Notes: generated by a model from the letters alone, not told the origin. A stretch of DNA of 64,000 bases from Bactrocera neohumeralis (GCF_024586455.1 NC_065923.1:44028264-44092263); one strand, 5' to 3'; positions 21,901-35,691 are shown, numbered from the stretch's first letter. Program-made: numbers and translations.

Positions 21901-24900
21901 AATTCCCCATGTGGAAAAATCCCCCGCTCCCGGGGGTTTTTGGAAAAATTTGGTGAAATTGTGGGGAAATTCCATTAAATTTTTTTGTCGGAAACAAATT
22001 TCTTGGGGGAAACTTTTAAAATGTTGGAAAAAAACCCTTTTTTTTTTCGCGTCCAAAGGTGTTTTGGTGGTCAAATTTTCCAAAAAGATTTTGTAAAAAA
22101 TGCCGGGNNNNNNNNNNNNNNNNNNNNNNNNNNNNNNNNNNNNNNNNNNNNNNNNNNNNNNNNNNNNNNNNNNNNNNNNNNNNNNNNNNNNNNNNNNNNN
22201 NNNNNNNTTATAAAATTGTAAAATTAAAATTTTTACGGGTACCCAAACTAAAAAAATACCCCAAAACCCTTTTATTGCAGTTGCCCGATTTTTTTAAGAC
22301 CAATAATAAAATTTGCATCCTTTTTGATTTATTTTGCAGACATTTTTGATCGTTTTTCTCCAAATTAAATATCAAACATTACATGAGATTTGAAGGGAAA
22401 GACAAAAAAATTAAAATTTAAGTACTTTTAAATATTTTGGGTCAACTTCGATATTCACTACTTGTTGTATGGTCGTCTGATGACAGACAAGATGGATATC
22501 CATCTTTTCCCAAAAGTTTGCTTTCCCGAAAAAAAGCGGGAAAAAGGGGTTTCGCCATTTTTTTTGAATAAAAACCCGCCCGTTGTTTAAAAAAGGGCTG
22601 TGAAACCGTGACGACGCTTGGTGATTGACCCCGATCCATTATTCCACACGTATGTCATTGATTTTTAAAATTGTTCATGTCCCTTTTAATTGATAAAAAA
22701 ACCCCGACCGATATTAGGGACCTCTTCCTTTAACAAATTTAAACCTGAAATTGAAAAATTTTGGGTTAAACACACATTTTTTTACTGAAAAATTTTTTAA
22801 AAATTTTTTTTTAAATACCCGGGAAATAAAAAAAACGCCCGAATTTGAACTTTTTAAAAATAATTTAAAATAAAAAATATTGAATAAAAAAAGAAAAAAA
22901 AAAATTTTAAAAAAAAAATTTTTTAAAAAAAGTTTTTTTTTTTTTTTAACCCTTTCCCACATCCAAAAAGGAAATTTTTCCCTGATTTCATGAAGATTTT
23001 CCCGACTTCCTGAAAAGGGTTCCCTAACAAACAAACAATCATTTTTATTTTTAAATATAAAAGAAAATTAGGGTAAAATAAAAAAAATTTTAGGGGAAAA
23101 AAAAAAGGACTGTTTTTGGAATTTTTTCCCAACTTTGTTTTTTTAAAACAAAAACCCTTTCCCTTTTAAAATAACAAAAACAACAAAAAAAAATTGGGTA
23201 AAACCGGTCCAGCCATTCACGCGTGAGGGTGACAAGGGGAAAGAGGGGTTTCATTTATATATCGAGGTTTTTGGGCGACTACATTTTTCGCCTTTTAAAA
23301 AGGGAAAAAACTGAATAAAACCAAAAACTTAAGATGAAAAAAACTTTTTATTGAATTTTTTATTCAAAAAAAAAAATTAATTTTTAAATAATTTTTTTAT
23401 TTTTTTTAAACAATTATTTAAAAAATTTATTTTAAATTTTTTTTGAAAAAAATTTTTAAAGTTGGGTTTTTTCGTAATTAAAATTAAAAACTTATAAAAT
23501 AAAAATAAAATTTAAAAAATTAAAAATATATTTTTTTAAAAGATGTTAATCAAACAAATTTTTTATAAGGTAAATTACCCAAAAAATTTTTTTTGGAAAA
23601 AAATTTTTTTTAGATCTTAAATTTTTCCCCATTTTTTTTAGATATTTATTTTTTTTTATAAAGACAATGGGGGAACTTTTTAATAAAAAAACCTCGATCT
23701 TTGGGATAACTGATATTTATCCGTTACATTTTTTTTAAAAAATAAATTGATCCTGAGGTTAATAAGGGCCCCTTCGGCATGTTTATTTTAAAAGGACCCA
23801 AAAATCCCCTTTTTTTAAATTTAAAAAGCTTAAATAAACTAAAATTGTTTATGTAATTTTCCTTTTTGGTTTATTGATTTTATATTTTTGAAAATTTTAA
23901 AATTTAAAAAAATAATCATAACGAAAAATGGGGTTTTAAAAAGGGGGCGGGAACCCTTTTTCTAGTTTCCCCTTAATGAGTTGAACAAAGGGAGAGGGAA
24001 TTTATTTGTTTTTTATTTATTTTTTTCTATAAAATGCGATGCATCACATTCCATTTGCGGATGACCACTTTTTAAAAAACTTCTGTTCAATTGTTATTTC
24101 GCTTTTCCCTTTTAAAAATTTTAAAAACGTTAGACAAAACAGGGATTACGATTTTGGTGAAAGCAACCATCCGAGTTTAAAAATGTGATGGGGTTTGGGA
24201 TCGAATTTTAAATTTCCCTTTAAATGCTTAAAAATACATGTGAAAAAGGGACTAAATTTTTTTTTCTTTTTCCCCAATTTAAATTTTCTGATTCATGCTT
24301 AAATATTATAAAGTAAAATTTTAAAATTGGTTTTATTTTATAATAAAACAAAAAAATTTATAAAAATTGAGGCAATTTAAATTTTAAATGCCTGCACATC
24401 CATAAGAATATCCGGGCTATGGATTCAGCATTTTTTATATCTTTTTTTTTTTTTCGGGACGCATTTTTCCCGTTTCTTCCTTTTGTTTTTTATAGCCCAT
24501 CGGAAACATTATTAATTTATGTATTTGTTTAAATTTTAAATGATCTTTTTTTTTAAAAAAAGAAAAAAATTTTAAATTTAAAAATTGGGTACGAAATTTT
24601 AGGGTCCATTTTCTTTTTCGGCCACCCCAAAAATAAAGCTTGTTTCCCGATATGAGGAAAAAACCGATTTAAAAAACCCCGTTTATTTTTCGAAATAATG
24701 TGACTCCATTTTTCAACCCCTTTGCCATTGTTTTGAAAAAACACGTCGGTTTTTTTGCGCGACCCATAACTGATGACCGCTTAAAATTTTTGCGCAAAAA
24801 TTAAAGGGTTTATCGGGACTGCATTGAGTACCTTGTTTACCGGCGCTTTCAAACCAATTTGAACCATCTTTTTTTTTACTCCCAAAGGGGAATAAAAAAT

Positions 24901-26240
24901 TTTCTACACCTTTTAAACGTTTTGAGTTATGACCCAAGAAAATGAAAGGACTGATTCCGCCCCCAATTTTGGGGGTTTTTTTTTCCCTAAAAACAAAGGC
25001 CCGCAACATACGGGCCCCCTTTTTGCTCCCAGGGCATCTCCCAAAACAAACTAAAAATTTTTTTTTGGGGGACTTAATTTAAACTGAACACTTTTTCCCC
25101 CGCACTTTTTTCACAAAAACGTGATGAAATTTTCCAATTGCCTAAATTTTAAAATTTTTTTTTGATATACCCCAAAAATTCCACGCCTTCCATTTTTTTT
25201 TTTTTAATTTTTTTTTTATTTTGGGTTTGTTTCAGTATTTTTTCCTTTTTAACACCATCTGAATCAGAATTTTTTTTTTTGCAAAATTCATTTATTAAAA
25301 CTTTTAATCCAAAAAATGTTTTCCCAAAACAAAAACGTTAATTGAACTGAAAAAAAACAAAAAGTACCGGGGAACGGAACGGCACAAAAATATTTTATTA
25401 ACAAAGGGGAAAACCCTTTTTTTTTAAATACAAAAACAAACAATAAGAAAAAAAATGATACAAAAAAGGAAAAAATTTTTTGTGGCTTTGATTGTATGTC
25501 TATTTTAAATTCAACCCAAAAGACTTAAATTTTTTTAAAAAAACCAAGAGTTGGGGTTTTTTTTTTATTTTTTTATAAATTTTATGGGAGGATATTTCTT
25601 TAGAAAATTAAAAAAACGACTTGAAAAAATTGAACCCTTTTTTAACCCAAAGATATATTAAATTTATTCAAAAAAAGGCTAAAAACTTTCGGGAAAAAGT
25701 GAAAAAAAAGTCACTCAAAGATGAGGGCCTTTAAAATTAGTAAAAAAGAGGGGCCCATTTAAATTTTTGTTTTCCATATAAATTACAAAAAAAAAACTTT
25801 TTTTTTGGTGGTTTTTTCAAAAGGTATTATTTTAAGGGTGGCTTTTCCGTAGGGGTGGTAAATCGATTCCGATTTTAATTTTTAAAAACGAGTTTTTGAA
25901 AATAATCGATTTTTCGGGAAACGATCTTCAAGTCCAAGCCCATTAAAACGATTCTTTATTGAAGAATGATAACCCCCAAATATGTATATACATATAATAA
26001 GACAACTATAAGCCCTTAAAATCCTTTTTGAGTTACTTTTATTTAAATCCACCAAACGTAAATAAACAAACCCAAAAATTCAAATTTTTAACAAAAAAAA
26101 AAAATATTTGAAACCAAAAAAAAAAAATTTATAAACCTTTTTATACGAAAAAAGCCCTTTTTAAATTTCAAAAATTTGGAAATTTTAACAAATGTTTTTA
26201 ATAATAAATATTTATGGGTATAAATTATTCATTAGTCATT
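21870..26240. other. Low-quality, homopolymer-inflated sequence around an assembly gap
   Basis: From about 21870 the sequence changes character. Runs of 3-10 identical bases (AAAA, TTTT, CCCC, GGGG) dominate, and motifs lose single bases. The mariner coding sequence that starts at 21746 becomes unreadable here. Normal texture returns gradually between 26.0 and 26.24 kb. A 100-N gap lies inside. I treat all frames in this block as unreliable. Near 25853 GGGGTGGTAAATCGATTCCG recalls hAT-type ends but cannot be trusted. Confidence 0.8.
22108..22207. other. Assembly gap (100 N)
   Basis: Exactly 100 Ns, the usual placeholder for a scaffold gap of unknown size. Confidence 0.99.
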
Positions 26241-26659
26241 AGAAAAGTTGTGAAATGATTAAAAATATATTTCTAATATGTTTTTATCTTGCCATATGCA
26301 TTAATTTGTTTAAATAATGGGCGATCATTTTCTACCAATAAAAAACGCAGAATTTTCCAAATTTGGTGAGGAATGTTTATTATCAATCAAAGTTTTATTC
26401 TTTCTGATCGAGTTTGAAATTCACCTCTTGCAATTAATGACCTTAGCTATACTGGTGGTGTGTTCATTCATTTTTCTAATATTTTTATCCTCTTACAACT
26501 TTGCGAGTCAAAGCAAAAATTCGTTGAGAATGGGTAGACATACATTAAAATATGTTGCGAAAATTAAACTTAGTTTGTACTATGTTTAGGTTTTGCGTCA
26601 GCTAAAGAACGTGAAAAGTATCAAAAAGAATGATACGTTTGTGATATTAACTGGAACTA
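26241..26659. other. Intergenic with one hydrophobic frame of doubtful reality
   Basis: A 90-codon plus-strand frame at 26317-26589 contains a hydrophobic stretch (LMTLAILVVCSFIFLIFL) that could span a membrane. It has no homologous motif and sits in AT-rich DNA where such stretches arise by chance. I do not call it a gene. Confidence 0.3.
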
Positions 26660-27450
26660 GACTTTCTTCAGGTATATCTTAAACGCATTTTTCAAACTCT
26701 AAACCACTAAAGCTACAGCATAACCAAATTCGTTCCAGCACAAATATTATAGTTCATCTACCGACAGTAGAAAAATTAATAAAATCGAAAGACAACACCA
26801 CTCACTCCGCTATACATATAACGGCACTGTTCAAAACTACTAAAAAGCAATAAATCAATAACTAAATATGCCAGACATTAATTTTAACTCCGATATGGTA
26901 TGAAGGCTTTTGTAAAGACCAGTCTAAAAAATGGACGATAGCGTGGCAATCCGGACCCGACCAACAGCTTTCGAAAATATTTGTATGCGTTCTTCTCATA
27001 TTTTTATGTCACAGTGCGAAAATGGGCGACGCCTACTTCCCATATTGCACAATTTTAAATTCGTTCAGTTTGCAGTACACAAATAAAAAATTGGAATAAC
27101 GGGCAAAGCTTTGCACTAATAATTTCTATAAGTATGCCACCATGACCCAAAAATTTCTGAAATCCAGCAAAAGTGTTAAAACTATGTACCATAATGTGAA
27201 ATAAATTTAAATAATTTCGACTCCTTGTTAGATCGTATATCTTTTCATGATGAATTTTCAAACATTACTGAAAAAAATGTCAAAAAAGCCGGAAAAACAT
27301 GCCGTCGTTTGCTATCGTTATCGGTCTACTTTTGTAGCGTCCCTATTGAAAAACCCATTATAAAGCTTTGCCAGAACCTGAAGGTATTTACCGGGCTTTG
27401 ATCCTTGTGAGGGTATAAAGTGTTCGGTTACACCTTAGCCCGAATACCTG
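26660..27450 (+). repeat. Dispersed repeat family B, copy 4
   Basis: Shows CTAAACCACTAAAGCTACAG, AGCAATAAATCAATAACTAA, GGACCCGACCAAC, ACGCCTACTTCCCATAT and TGCCACCATGACCC. It ends with GGGTATAAAGTGTTCGGTTA followed by CACCTTAGCCCGAATACC. The right arm of the terminal hairpin is disrupted. Confidence 0.7.
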
Positions 27451-28785
27451 TGTATAAATGTATTTAAAATTTTTATGGTGTTTTTAGAATCTTTTTTACC
27501 AAATTTATCGTATTGAAAACAAGTAGAATTTGCAAAATCTGTTACGAAATCATGATATCAATATGTTTTCCAAAATTTGCCAGTGAATACGCGGGAAATG
27601 ATGATATGTAGCTTTTTTTCGGAAGCTTCGAACTATTGAGCGGTAAAATTTTAACCCTGATTTCAATTTTCAGGGCATGGTCATGCCATAAAAGGTTCCC
27701 TTATAAAATTCTTTGAAATTTTATTCCATCATTTTCGATATCCATAGTGAAACACTTTAATAAGTTTTCGGGAAAATGTCTGCAATCGTTACCGGAATAC
27801 AGATAAGAAGGTACTGAAAATGTTTTACAATGCTATGCTAAGGTAGTTTATGACAACTTTTGCTTTAGGTTCTAAATATATTATTGATGATCGTTATTCA
27901 GGAGTATATGTTTCTTCATATTTTCATTATTTAATATCTTATTTTAATTAATTTTTTTAATATAAGAGTACAATTATTCCCAAGATATTGAAGAAGATAT
28001 TTTATTCACGAGATACGTTTTAACAATAATATTTATCGTGAGTACTCTATAAACGAACAAAAACATGAAAAATTTTGTATTTCTTTTTAAACTTCGCAGT
28101 TACCAAAAGACACCAGAGGTGTGATAAAAAACTATTCATTAAAATTTGTCTACAAGCCCAGCCGGGTTTCATACTAGTTTCTTATATTTTTGTGACACTA
28201 TAGTAGAAAAACTGCAAAAATAGAAAAAAGAAAATTTAATTTCAGGGTGCAAAGTGAAACCAAAACTCATTGCTTTTTGCCAACAATTTGTGGCTTACAA
28301 TTAACTGCTCAAATACACTCCCTCTATTTGCGAAGCGAGAACTTGTTGAAGGTAATGTACTTCCGCTGTTGCTGGCGCCTTGGAATGCAGTGCTTTTGCC
28401 ACACTGAAGTTGCGCTCAATTTACTGTGGATGTTAGGGTATTCTCATAAACTATTTCTATATGTTCAGTTATAAGGGAAGACTATAAATGTTGGCAAAAG
28501 CTTTTATTATATAATCTACTTCATATTTCTCCTTTTCATTAACCAATGGCAACAGCATAGCTAAACATTATCTTGATTTAGCTGTCATGTTAACTATGTG
28601 TACATATCTTTTAGCAGCAAGCTGGTAACCAGACAAGCTCACACCTGCATTGATAAAATAGCCCTAACAAATAATGATGACAGTCATCATCAAACGATAA
28701 AAATAATTTGGTTGAGGTACACGAACAGTCATCGATCTTTCAAAAGTACAGCTAAAAATGTAAATTTGGTTGTAACTGTTATATC
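27451..28785. other. Intergenic, no gene supported
   Basis: Mostly AT-rich. A frame at 28247-28474 (75 codons, Cys- and Leu-rich) has no recognisable domain. No repeat shared with the rest of the window was seen. Confidence 0.4.
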
Positions 28786-29683
28786 GGGTGATTTTTTGAG
28801 GTTAGGATTTTCATGCATTAGATTTTATTTGACAGGATCACGTGGGATTTCAGACATGGTGTCAAAGAAAGATGCTCAGTATGCTTTTGACATTTCATCA
28901 TGAATAGACTTACTAACGAGCAACGCTTGCAAATCATTGAATTTTATTACCAAAAATCAGTGTTCGGTTCGAAAATGTGTTTCGCGCAAATTTACGTTCC
29001 GATTTATGGAGCATAATCGACCAAGTGAATAAATTAAATACGATTGTGACCAGTTTCGCACTCGGTTTAGATTGGACGGTCCCCAGAAGCCGTTCACGAA
29101 TGCATGCAGTGCGTAAGAAATGCACTGTTTGCGTCTGTTTGCGCTGGTGTAATCATGTGGACCGTATTTTTTGAATGCTGTTGGTGAATAGCGTCCTTTA
29201 TCGTTCGATTCGTCGCCGTTGCCAGCAATTGGGTTTCGTTACGGTTTCAACAGATGGCGCTACATGCTACAGCTCGCGATTGGCCATTTTGAGGGGAAAA
29301 CTTCGGAGAACAATTCATCTCAAGAAATGGACCCGTAAGTTGGCTACCAAGATCATGCGATTTAACGCCTTTAGACTATTTTTTGTGGGGCTACGTCAAG
29401 TCTAAAGTCTACAGAAATAAGCCAGCAACTATTCCAGCTTTGGAAGACAACATTTCCGAAGAAATTCAGGCTATTCCGGCCGAAATGCTCGAAAAAGTTG
29501 CCCAAAATTGGACTTTCCGAATGGACCACCTAAGACGCAGCCGCGGTCAACATTTAAATGAAATTATCTTCAAAAGTAAATGTCATGAACAATCTAACGT
29601 TTCAAATAAAGAACCATTGAGATTTTGCAGAATTTTTATGCGTTTTTTTAAAAAGTTATCCAAGCTCTTAAAAAAAGTCACCC
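28786..29683 (+). mobile_element. Internally deleted mariner-like element (rosa-like lineage)
   Basis: Short inverted ends are visible: GGGTGATTTTTTGAGG at the left and the reverse complement of GGGTGACTTTTTTTAAG at the right. The transposase begins at 28900 with MNRLTNEQRLQIIEFYYQ and hits a stop after about 37 codons. Later pieces are SIRRRCQQLGF joined directly to TDGATCYSSRLAILRGKL (near the second catalytic Asp), and from 29383 LWGYVKSKVY-type sequence followed by RMDHLRRSRGQHLNEIIFK. The join at SIRRRCQQLGF removes the middle of the catalytic domain with the first Asp. Similar C-termini occur at 31.2 and 60.5 kb. The lineage name comes from memory of Ceratitis rosa-type mariners and is tentative. 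Confidence 0.8.
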
Positions 29684-29699
29684 ATTACTACATATGTTC

Positions 29700-30317
29700 G
29701 GACCGACATTGAAAACATTTTGCTGCATTGCATGTTTATTGGAATCTGGGAGTCGTTCGGACCAACAATGTGTGTTTTCGATGAGTTTTCACTGACAAAT
29801 ATCAATAGCGGCATTATCTTGCTCTTGCAAGATTGCACGATGACACAAAATGCAAAAGTCCTTTACCGAAATATGCAAGGCTAAGAGAGCACCCATTACA
29901 TAATCTAGTGATAGACGACGGCACGAAAATAAACATGCGTCGGACATATTTTACGCGTGTGTTTGTTGTTGTGCCGTTGCACAAGAAAGAAGTGCAATTT
30001 CTGCACCGTGCAAGTTTTAAGAAACAGAAATACCCCAAATATGGGGTATGAAGTGACAACTATGTGTAGTATGGAATGCTCCAAACAAATATCAGAAGTG
30101 ACAAATTAGGGCCGGCAAAATAAAAATATGTCTTCCAAAAAACATCGATTAAACTAGAAAGGCAACTTATTATAAACTGGAATGTAAGTTGTCAAGAACT
30201 TTTAGCGAAAGCTTGTGACATCGTTTGACAGATTTTACATGGACGCAAACCCAAGTTTTCGTGCGAAAACCAGTTTTTCCCACAAAACCATGTTTTTGTT
30301 GTCGGTCAAACATTTAT
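29700..30317. other. Intergenic, no gene supported
   Basis: Two overlapping antisense frames of 72-81 codons (29814-30059) share the same DNA. Neither has a known motif. The pair is typical of a stretch that happens to lack stops. Confidence 0.4.
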
Positions 30318-30352
30318 TAGGAAGCTGAGGAAGGGCTAAGTTCGGGGTAACC
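30318..30352 (-). repeat. Family B right-end fragment
   Basis: GAGGAAGGGCTAAGTTCGGG is the reverse complement of the conserved CCCGAACTTAGCCCTTCC end of family B. Only the terminal part is present. Confidence 0.55.
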
Positions 30353-30839
30353 AATAACAACTCTTACAAATCGCAACAGGCCAGGAAATGTTGCAAAACA
30401 ACTCAATATATGAATCTTGTTTCAAAAGGAAATTATCAGTAAATTACAATCAAATTTGAAATATTCGTGATTAAAATTAAAGACCATTAACATAGACTTA
30501 GTTCTACCGCTATATTTTAACACGCGCCGGCTAAAATTATATTAAAACATCTTCAAATGAGGTATGTTATATTAACTCGGTCGAAATGGCTAAATTTAAT
30601 TTACATAAACCACATAATGTAAAAAAAACATTTAATTAATTTTAATTACATTTTCACACATTTTGATCAATTTGAGCGGTTTAAATAGGGGTGGAAAGAC
30701 AAAAATCTTAGGTGGTGGTGATGAAATGGGGTGTATTGGGAGAAATGTAAAGCTCGTCCTTTTGAATTGCTCAGGTTTAACGATTAATCTATTTTGAAGC
30801 TTTTATATATATGTTTAACTTTCAAGTGCTAATAAGACA

Positions 30840-31395
30840 AAGAACAGCTCGAAGTAATGAAAATATTGCTGCCTGTCAAGCAAGTGTTGCTGAAACCACC
30901 AGCTTATCGATTAAAACGTTCTCGAAGTGGAAAATTAGGTGTATGCGGTATAAAAAAAATATTTAGCTGATTAAATTTACGGGCAAAATAGTAATAGTCG
31001 GATTTTAAAAATTGTAAACCTGAGATGGTACACCTTAAAAGCACTATTTGGGCATATTTTTATCCCACTATATTAATTAGTGTTTGACTTATATTTTGGA
31101 AAGTGAAAAGCAAAACACATAAGGGTTGGCATTGGAAATCCCAATATATCTCAAACATAGTTGACATGGAATATAGATATATGAGGTGGAACCATAGTTC
31201 TAAATCACTCCAAAATTGCTGCCTGAGGTGACACTCGTGATTTCGGCGACATTTGGATCCCACAAAACGGCTGCCACTTTTACTTTTCGTTAGCCCTTTT
31301 GTGGGGATATGTAAGTGTAAAGTCTATGCGGATAATCCTGATTCGGTCTTGGAACAAAACATCACGTATGTCATTCATGCCCTTACCCTGCAAGT
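30840..31395 (+). pseudogene. Mariner transposase remnant (same group as 28.8 kb)
   Basis: At 30846-30945 the translation reads RTARSNENIAACQASVAE followed by LSIKTFSKWKI, the DNA-binding-domain region of this mariner group. At 31240-31390, in shifted frames, come a degenerate catalytic end (W..P..GCHFYF, LLWGYV), then CKVYADNPDSVLEQNITYVI. Everything between is unrecognisable or deleted. No terminal repeats were located. Confidence 0.6.
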
Positions 31396-32439
31396 GAAAT
31401 TCCTTCACCCAAATTATCCTTTACTTACTTTTTATTTTTATATAATAAGTAATAGCTTAAGTTAAGTTTAAATTTTTTAATTGTTAATCAAAAATATTGC
31501 ACATATTTTTAGCAAAAACACATAATATTGGAAGTGAAAATGTTCTGCATATGTGGTTAATATTATACTAAAAACTAGTATCGCTTTTAAATTTTTGCCC
31601 ATTTATAAATACTTTCTTTAAATTCCTTGACATAAACAAATTAAATTATTATTTTAAATTCTCGGAATATTTGCTTCAATCGTATCAGTGTTCAGTTTAC
31701 TCTAATCATTGAAAACTTCTTAAAATATTTTCATTTGTTTTGAATTATAAACTTACCCATTTTATAGATATTACTTTTCTATAGCTCAGAGTTGACCAAT
31801 GTCTGATGTATTATAATTAGTATATTAAAAAAACTGCTTTTACTAGGAAGTTTAAAATAATAATTTAAAAAAGTGTGACCTAAATGTATTTGAAAAGTTT
31901 GAAGAGTGAGCACGCAATACCACAAACAGTACCACAAATATTTATGTACATTAGGGGAATGAAATTTCCTTGAAATTAAAAGAAAAGAAAGCTTAAGCCC
32001 TTAATGTTAACATTAGGACTGGACCAAGGCATCTAAAAATTTTCCATAGAAAATACAGAACTATCATGATTTTTTAGACACATATTTCTCAGAACTAAAC
32101 ACTCTACAAAATTGCCTATTGCTACAAAGCCGAAACTCACACCGGCAAGGTAGAAAGGGCTCCCAGAGCTTTTTTTGAAAAATTTCAGAGAAGCTTTTTA
32201 CAGACACGTTCAATTTCCTATAATTTCGCAAAGAAAAAAATTAATTGCAAAAGTACAACCCTATGTAATTTAAATGGGTAATATAAATCGTCGTTGCGGC
32301 AAGGGTTATTATCAATAAAGAGCTCATATGGGTTTTCATAATTTTAAGGGCATTTTACTAAAAATTTTGAGGGCGCTGCGAACTCAAAAATAGAATTTGG
32401 GAAATAACGGACACCTATATACATACATATATCAAATAT
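31396..32439. other. Intergenic, no gene seen
   Basis: AT-rich without supported features. Confidence 0.5.
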
Positions 32440-32830
32440 AACACATACACTGGCCGACATATTGTCATAAAACTTGTTGGAAAGAAGTACATGGGAGCTG
32501 GTTGTAGAACTGTCCCGATTGCATCTATTTTTGCAAATACATACATACTATTAGTTGTTGTTCCCTAATATTCACTAAGGTATGCAGTAAAGTCACCCGG
32601 ATGTTATATGGGAGCTAGGTCAAGTTATCAGCAAAACACGCTCTCTCATTTTCATTGTGGTAACCCACATGTTGGCGGATGTATGCGGAATAAAGTCACC
32701 CGGAAGTTCAAAAATCTTTACATTTATTAAGGGTAGTATTGACCCGATTCAATCCATTTTTGACTCACAGAATTCTATTATTACAAAGTTATTCTCCCTG
32801 CATTGCAATTATTTTATGAATTGTTGATGA
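32440..32830 (-). repeat. Family B-related repeat, reverse orientation
   Basis: The reverse complement contains GAAAATGAGAGAGCGTGTTT, CTAGCTCCCATATAAC, CCGGGTGACTTTA, and ATGGATTGAATCGGGTCAAT with TCAAAAATGG beside it, all words of the right half of family B. The left part (32440-32560) carries a variant, AAAATAGATGCAATCGGGAC, that may belong to a sister family. Confidence 0.65.
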
Positions 32831-34774
32831 TATTAGGTTGCCAAATGTTCCGCTTTTTTGCTCTGTCATGTTTTGTGTTTACACGTCTACATCCAAACTA
32901 ATCATGCATAGCGTCGTTTTGTAGGTTATGCCAAGACCTTTGAAAGATGTATAGTATTGCCAGATACGAGCTCTGCTTTATACATAGCCACGAAATTCGA
33001 AAGACAAAAAGGCGGAAGGGAGATATTTTCCAACCTAATATCTCGACAAATCAAAAATAAAATAACTTGATTTTGATCATTAGCATAAATACAGGCTGAT
33101 GGATGGCCAAGCGGATAAACTGACGGTCATGTCGACACAGCAGGTCATGGTGAACAATGTATTTGTATATAAATATATTTTATAGGATCTGCGACGTTTA
33201 CTTCTGTTAACATAACGCATACAAGTTACAAAAATATAATACTTTAAACATCCATTCTTGGCGAGATTATAATTCAGTAAGTCGATTTAAACAGAAATTG
33301 TGGCTATTAAAAATACAAAATCAAAGTGCAATAATGCAGATTTTTTTTTGTTTTATAGCGTGTTCAGCGATAAAAGGACATTAAACTAAAAGCAATCAAG
33401 GAATTGTCCTGTTAAAAAATTAAAAAAATGTGTTTAAATGAACAAAAATGTTTGTATTCACGTTTTGTAAAAATCATTTATATTCAGGTTAGGACATATA
33501 CATTTTTTAATTAAATGTATCGAAAAATACATTTTTTGGACTCTGTATCGGTGCGTAAATGTACAGAGAAGATGGTTTCAACTCGTGAACACCCGGTATC
33601 TGGTCATTTCATTTGTGTGATAAGACACTTCTAGCGAATATCCTTGTGTCAACTGCTCAATTTCATCGCAAATGTAGTTTTCGCAAACTGAATCTTTGAA
33701 CTGAAATGGCAAATCGTTGGATACTGAAAAAATTCAATCCACATATTGCCACTTAAGATTTGATGCTTTGGCACAATCAGTAGGGTTCCATTACAAAATT
33801 TTGGCGCATGAAAATTGCAAATTGCATTACTGCGGCGGCATACCAAGTCTCTCCAAAGAATTTATTGCACTAGATAATTCACGGCTTCGTATTTTTGGCA
33901 GTTAAATTGCGCGCACTCAGAGCTCAAATAAAAAAACTATATGATACATTGTGGCAAAACCTCTTTTAACAAGTACATCCAACATTTGTACCATACGTTT
34001 CTTCAAGATAAAGTCCATCAAACATCGTAGCTGTTGTTTGAAAAGTCGTGCTGTGACATCGCGGTGATCGCTTGCTGATCGACAGCAATGCATAATTCAC
34101 ACGTATGTCTTCGCATCCAGGGAGTACTCGGTCATGTGTCTTGGGCTGCCAACGTTGAAAGAACGCAAGAACTGAACGATATAGCGCGACCTCTTCGTGG
34201 CTTCGTAATAAATTTCTATCTGTAATTGATCACTCTGAGTTGAAACACACATAAAGTTTTCAGTGAATAATTTTCAATAATTTATTATTTTTTTGAATAG
34301 CCGGAAAAAAGCAAGCGACAGAAATTGAACTATTCAAATAATTTATAAATCAAAATATTGAAAAACAAAACAAAAAAGATTAAAAAAAAATTGCATGGAA
34401 AACTGTTAATTTTTGGAATTGTCCAACTATCCGAGTTTTCTCATGAAAAGTATAAGGTTTTTTTTTATATTCTAAACATTCCCGATACCAACGAACAACA
34501 AAATTTTATCAAGATTGGTTCATCGTTCTCGAGGCCTATGGCGTTACTGACAAACAAACATTCATTCGTTTGTATGGGAAAAGGAAAGGGCTGTTTTGAG
34601 GGTTTTTCCGGCAATTATTCGAAATTTTCTCGCCGTAAAAACCATATTTGAACTTCGGCGAACATTTAAAAAAAGCATTGGTCAAATTGGTTTAGGCGTT
34701 GTTGAGTTATGCCCTTAGCAATACATTTGCGATTCATTTTTACTATAGATGCTTTGCAAAAATTTCGACACTTT
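32831..34774. other. Intergenic; one or two unassigned short frames
   Basis: A 62-codon frame at 33717-33905 and a frame at 34358-34651 show no domain I know. The block 33950-34200 is GC-richer and has longish frames on both strands, so it may be old coding debris, but I cannot name it. Confidence 0.35.
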
Positions 34775-34874
34775 NNNNNNNNNNNNNNNNNNNNNNNNNN
34801 NNNNNNNNNNNNNNNNNNNNNNNNNNNNNNNNNNNNNNNNNNNNNNNNNNNNNNNNNNNNNNNNNNNNNNNNNN
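34775..34874. other. Assembly gap (100 N)
   Basis: Exactly 100 Ns. Unlike the first gap, the flanking sequence looks normal. Confidence 0.99.
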
Positions 34875-35690
34875 TGGTATGGCCGTATTAGTGTGTAAAA
34901 GCTAATGAGAATGTAAGGTTTATTAAATGGAAAAGTGGTATGAATATTTATGGGAGTTTTTATTTGTTCTTTTCTGAAAATACTCTAAGCACATATTATA
35001 CTCGTATTAGAATAAGTGGTCACGTAGTCAAATATACGACATTTCAAATTAAAAATTTTATAATCATATTATAAGTCCAAATTCGGCATTGATTCAACAA
35101 AAAACGTTCTTCACATAATTTTTAAATAAAATGTAATGAGTTGTTTCGTAAGAAGTTTTTACGCCTTACTGTTTGGCTTACTTACAACTTCTAAAGATAA
35201 AATGTAAAACTGCTTTACACAAACTATTGAAATAATATCGACACATCATTAGCAAAGATATACAAGTTTGAAAACAAAAAGAACACGGCGAAAATTCCGG
35301 GTTGAGGCAAATATCTCAGATTTTCAAATTCTATAAGAACTATGAAAATGCAGTAAAAATATGATCGATTTAAATAGTTAAAAACTTTATTACGAGATAA
35401 CGGATTTTGTTAGAAACTCAATCAATACTATAGCTGTGATACCATGGCTACATAGTTAAGTACAGTTACTTTAAAAAGTTATTTTGTCCATCGTTTTCTA
35501 GTACTTCAGCTTGTGAACAATTCAGATTTTTTCACATTAGCTTAATATTTTTACATTTTGGGGTTTGGATTACCCCCTTGTCAAACGAAAAGTCGATATT
35601 TTGCTCCCAGTTGTTTTGTCATATCCAGTCCATTAAATATTTCTTCCAGCCATTAAGTATGCAGTTCAAATGCATACTAATGTTCCACAT
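34875..35690. other. Intergenic, no gene seen
   Basis: AT-rich sequence between the gap and the mariner end at 35692. Confidence 0.5.
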
Positions 35691-35691
35691 A

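Noticed and set aside
22714..25009. Several minus-strand frames of 63-106 codons
   Set aside because: They lie in the homopolymer-inflated block, are nearly all Lys/Phe/Asn, and arise from A and T runs.
25853..25935. hAT-type terminal sequence
   Set aside because: It resembles hAT ends but lies in unreliable sequence and has no partner.
29814..30059. Overlapping plus and minus frames of 72-81 codons
   Set aside because: No motif, no conserved context, and the same DNA is open on both strands by chance.
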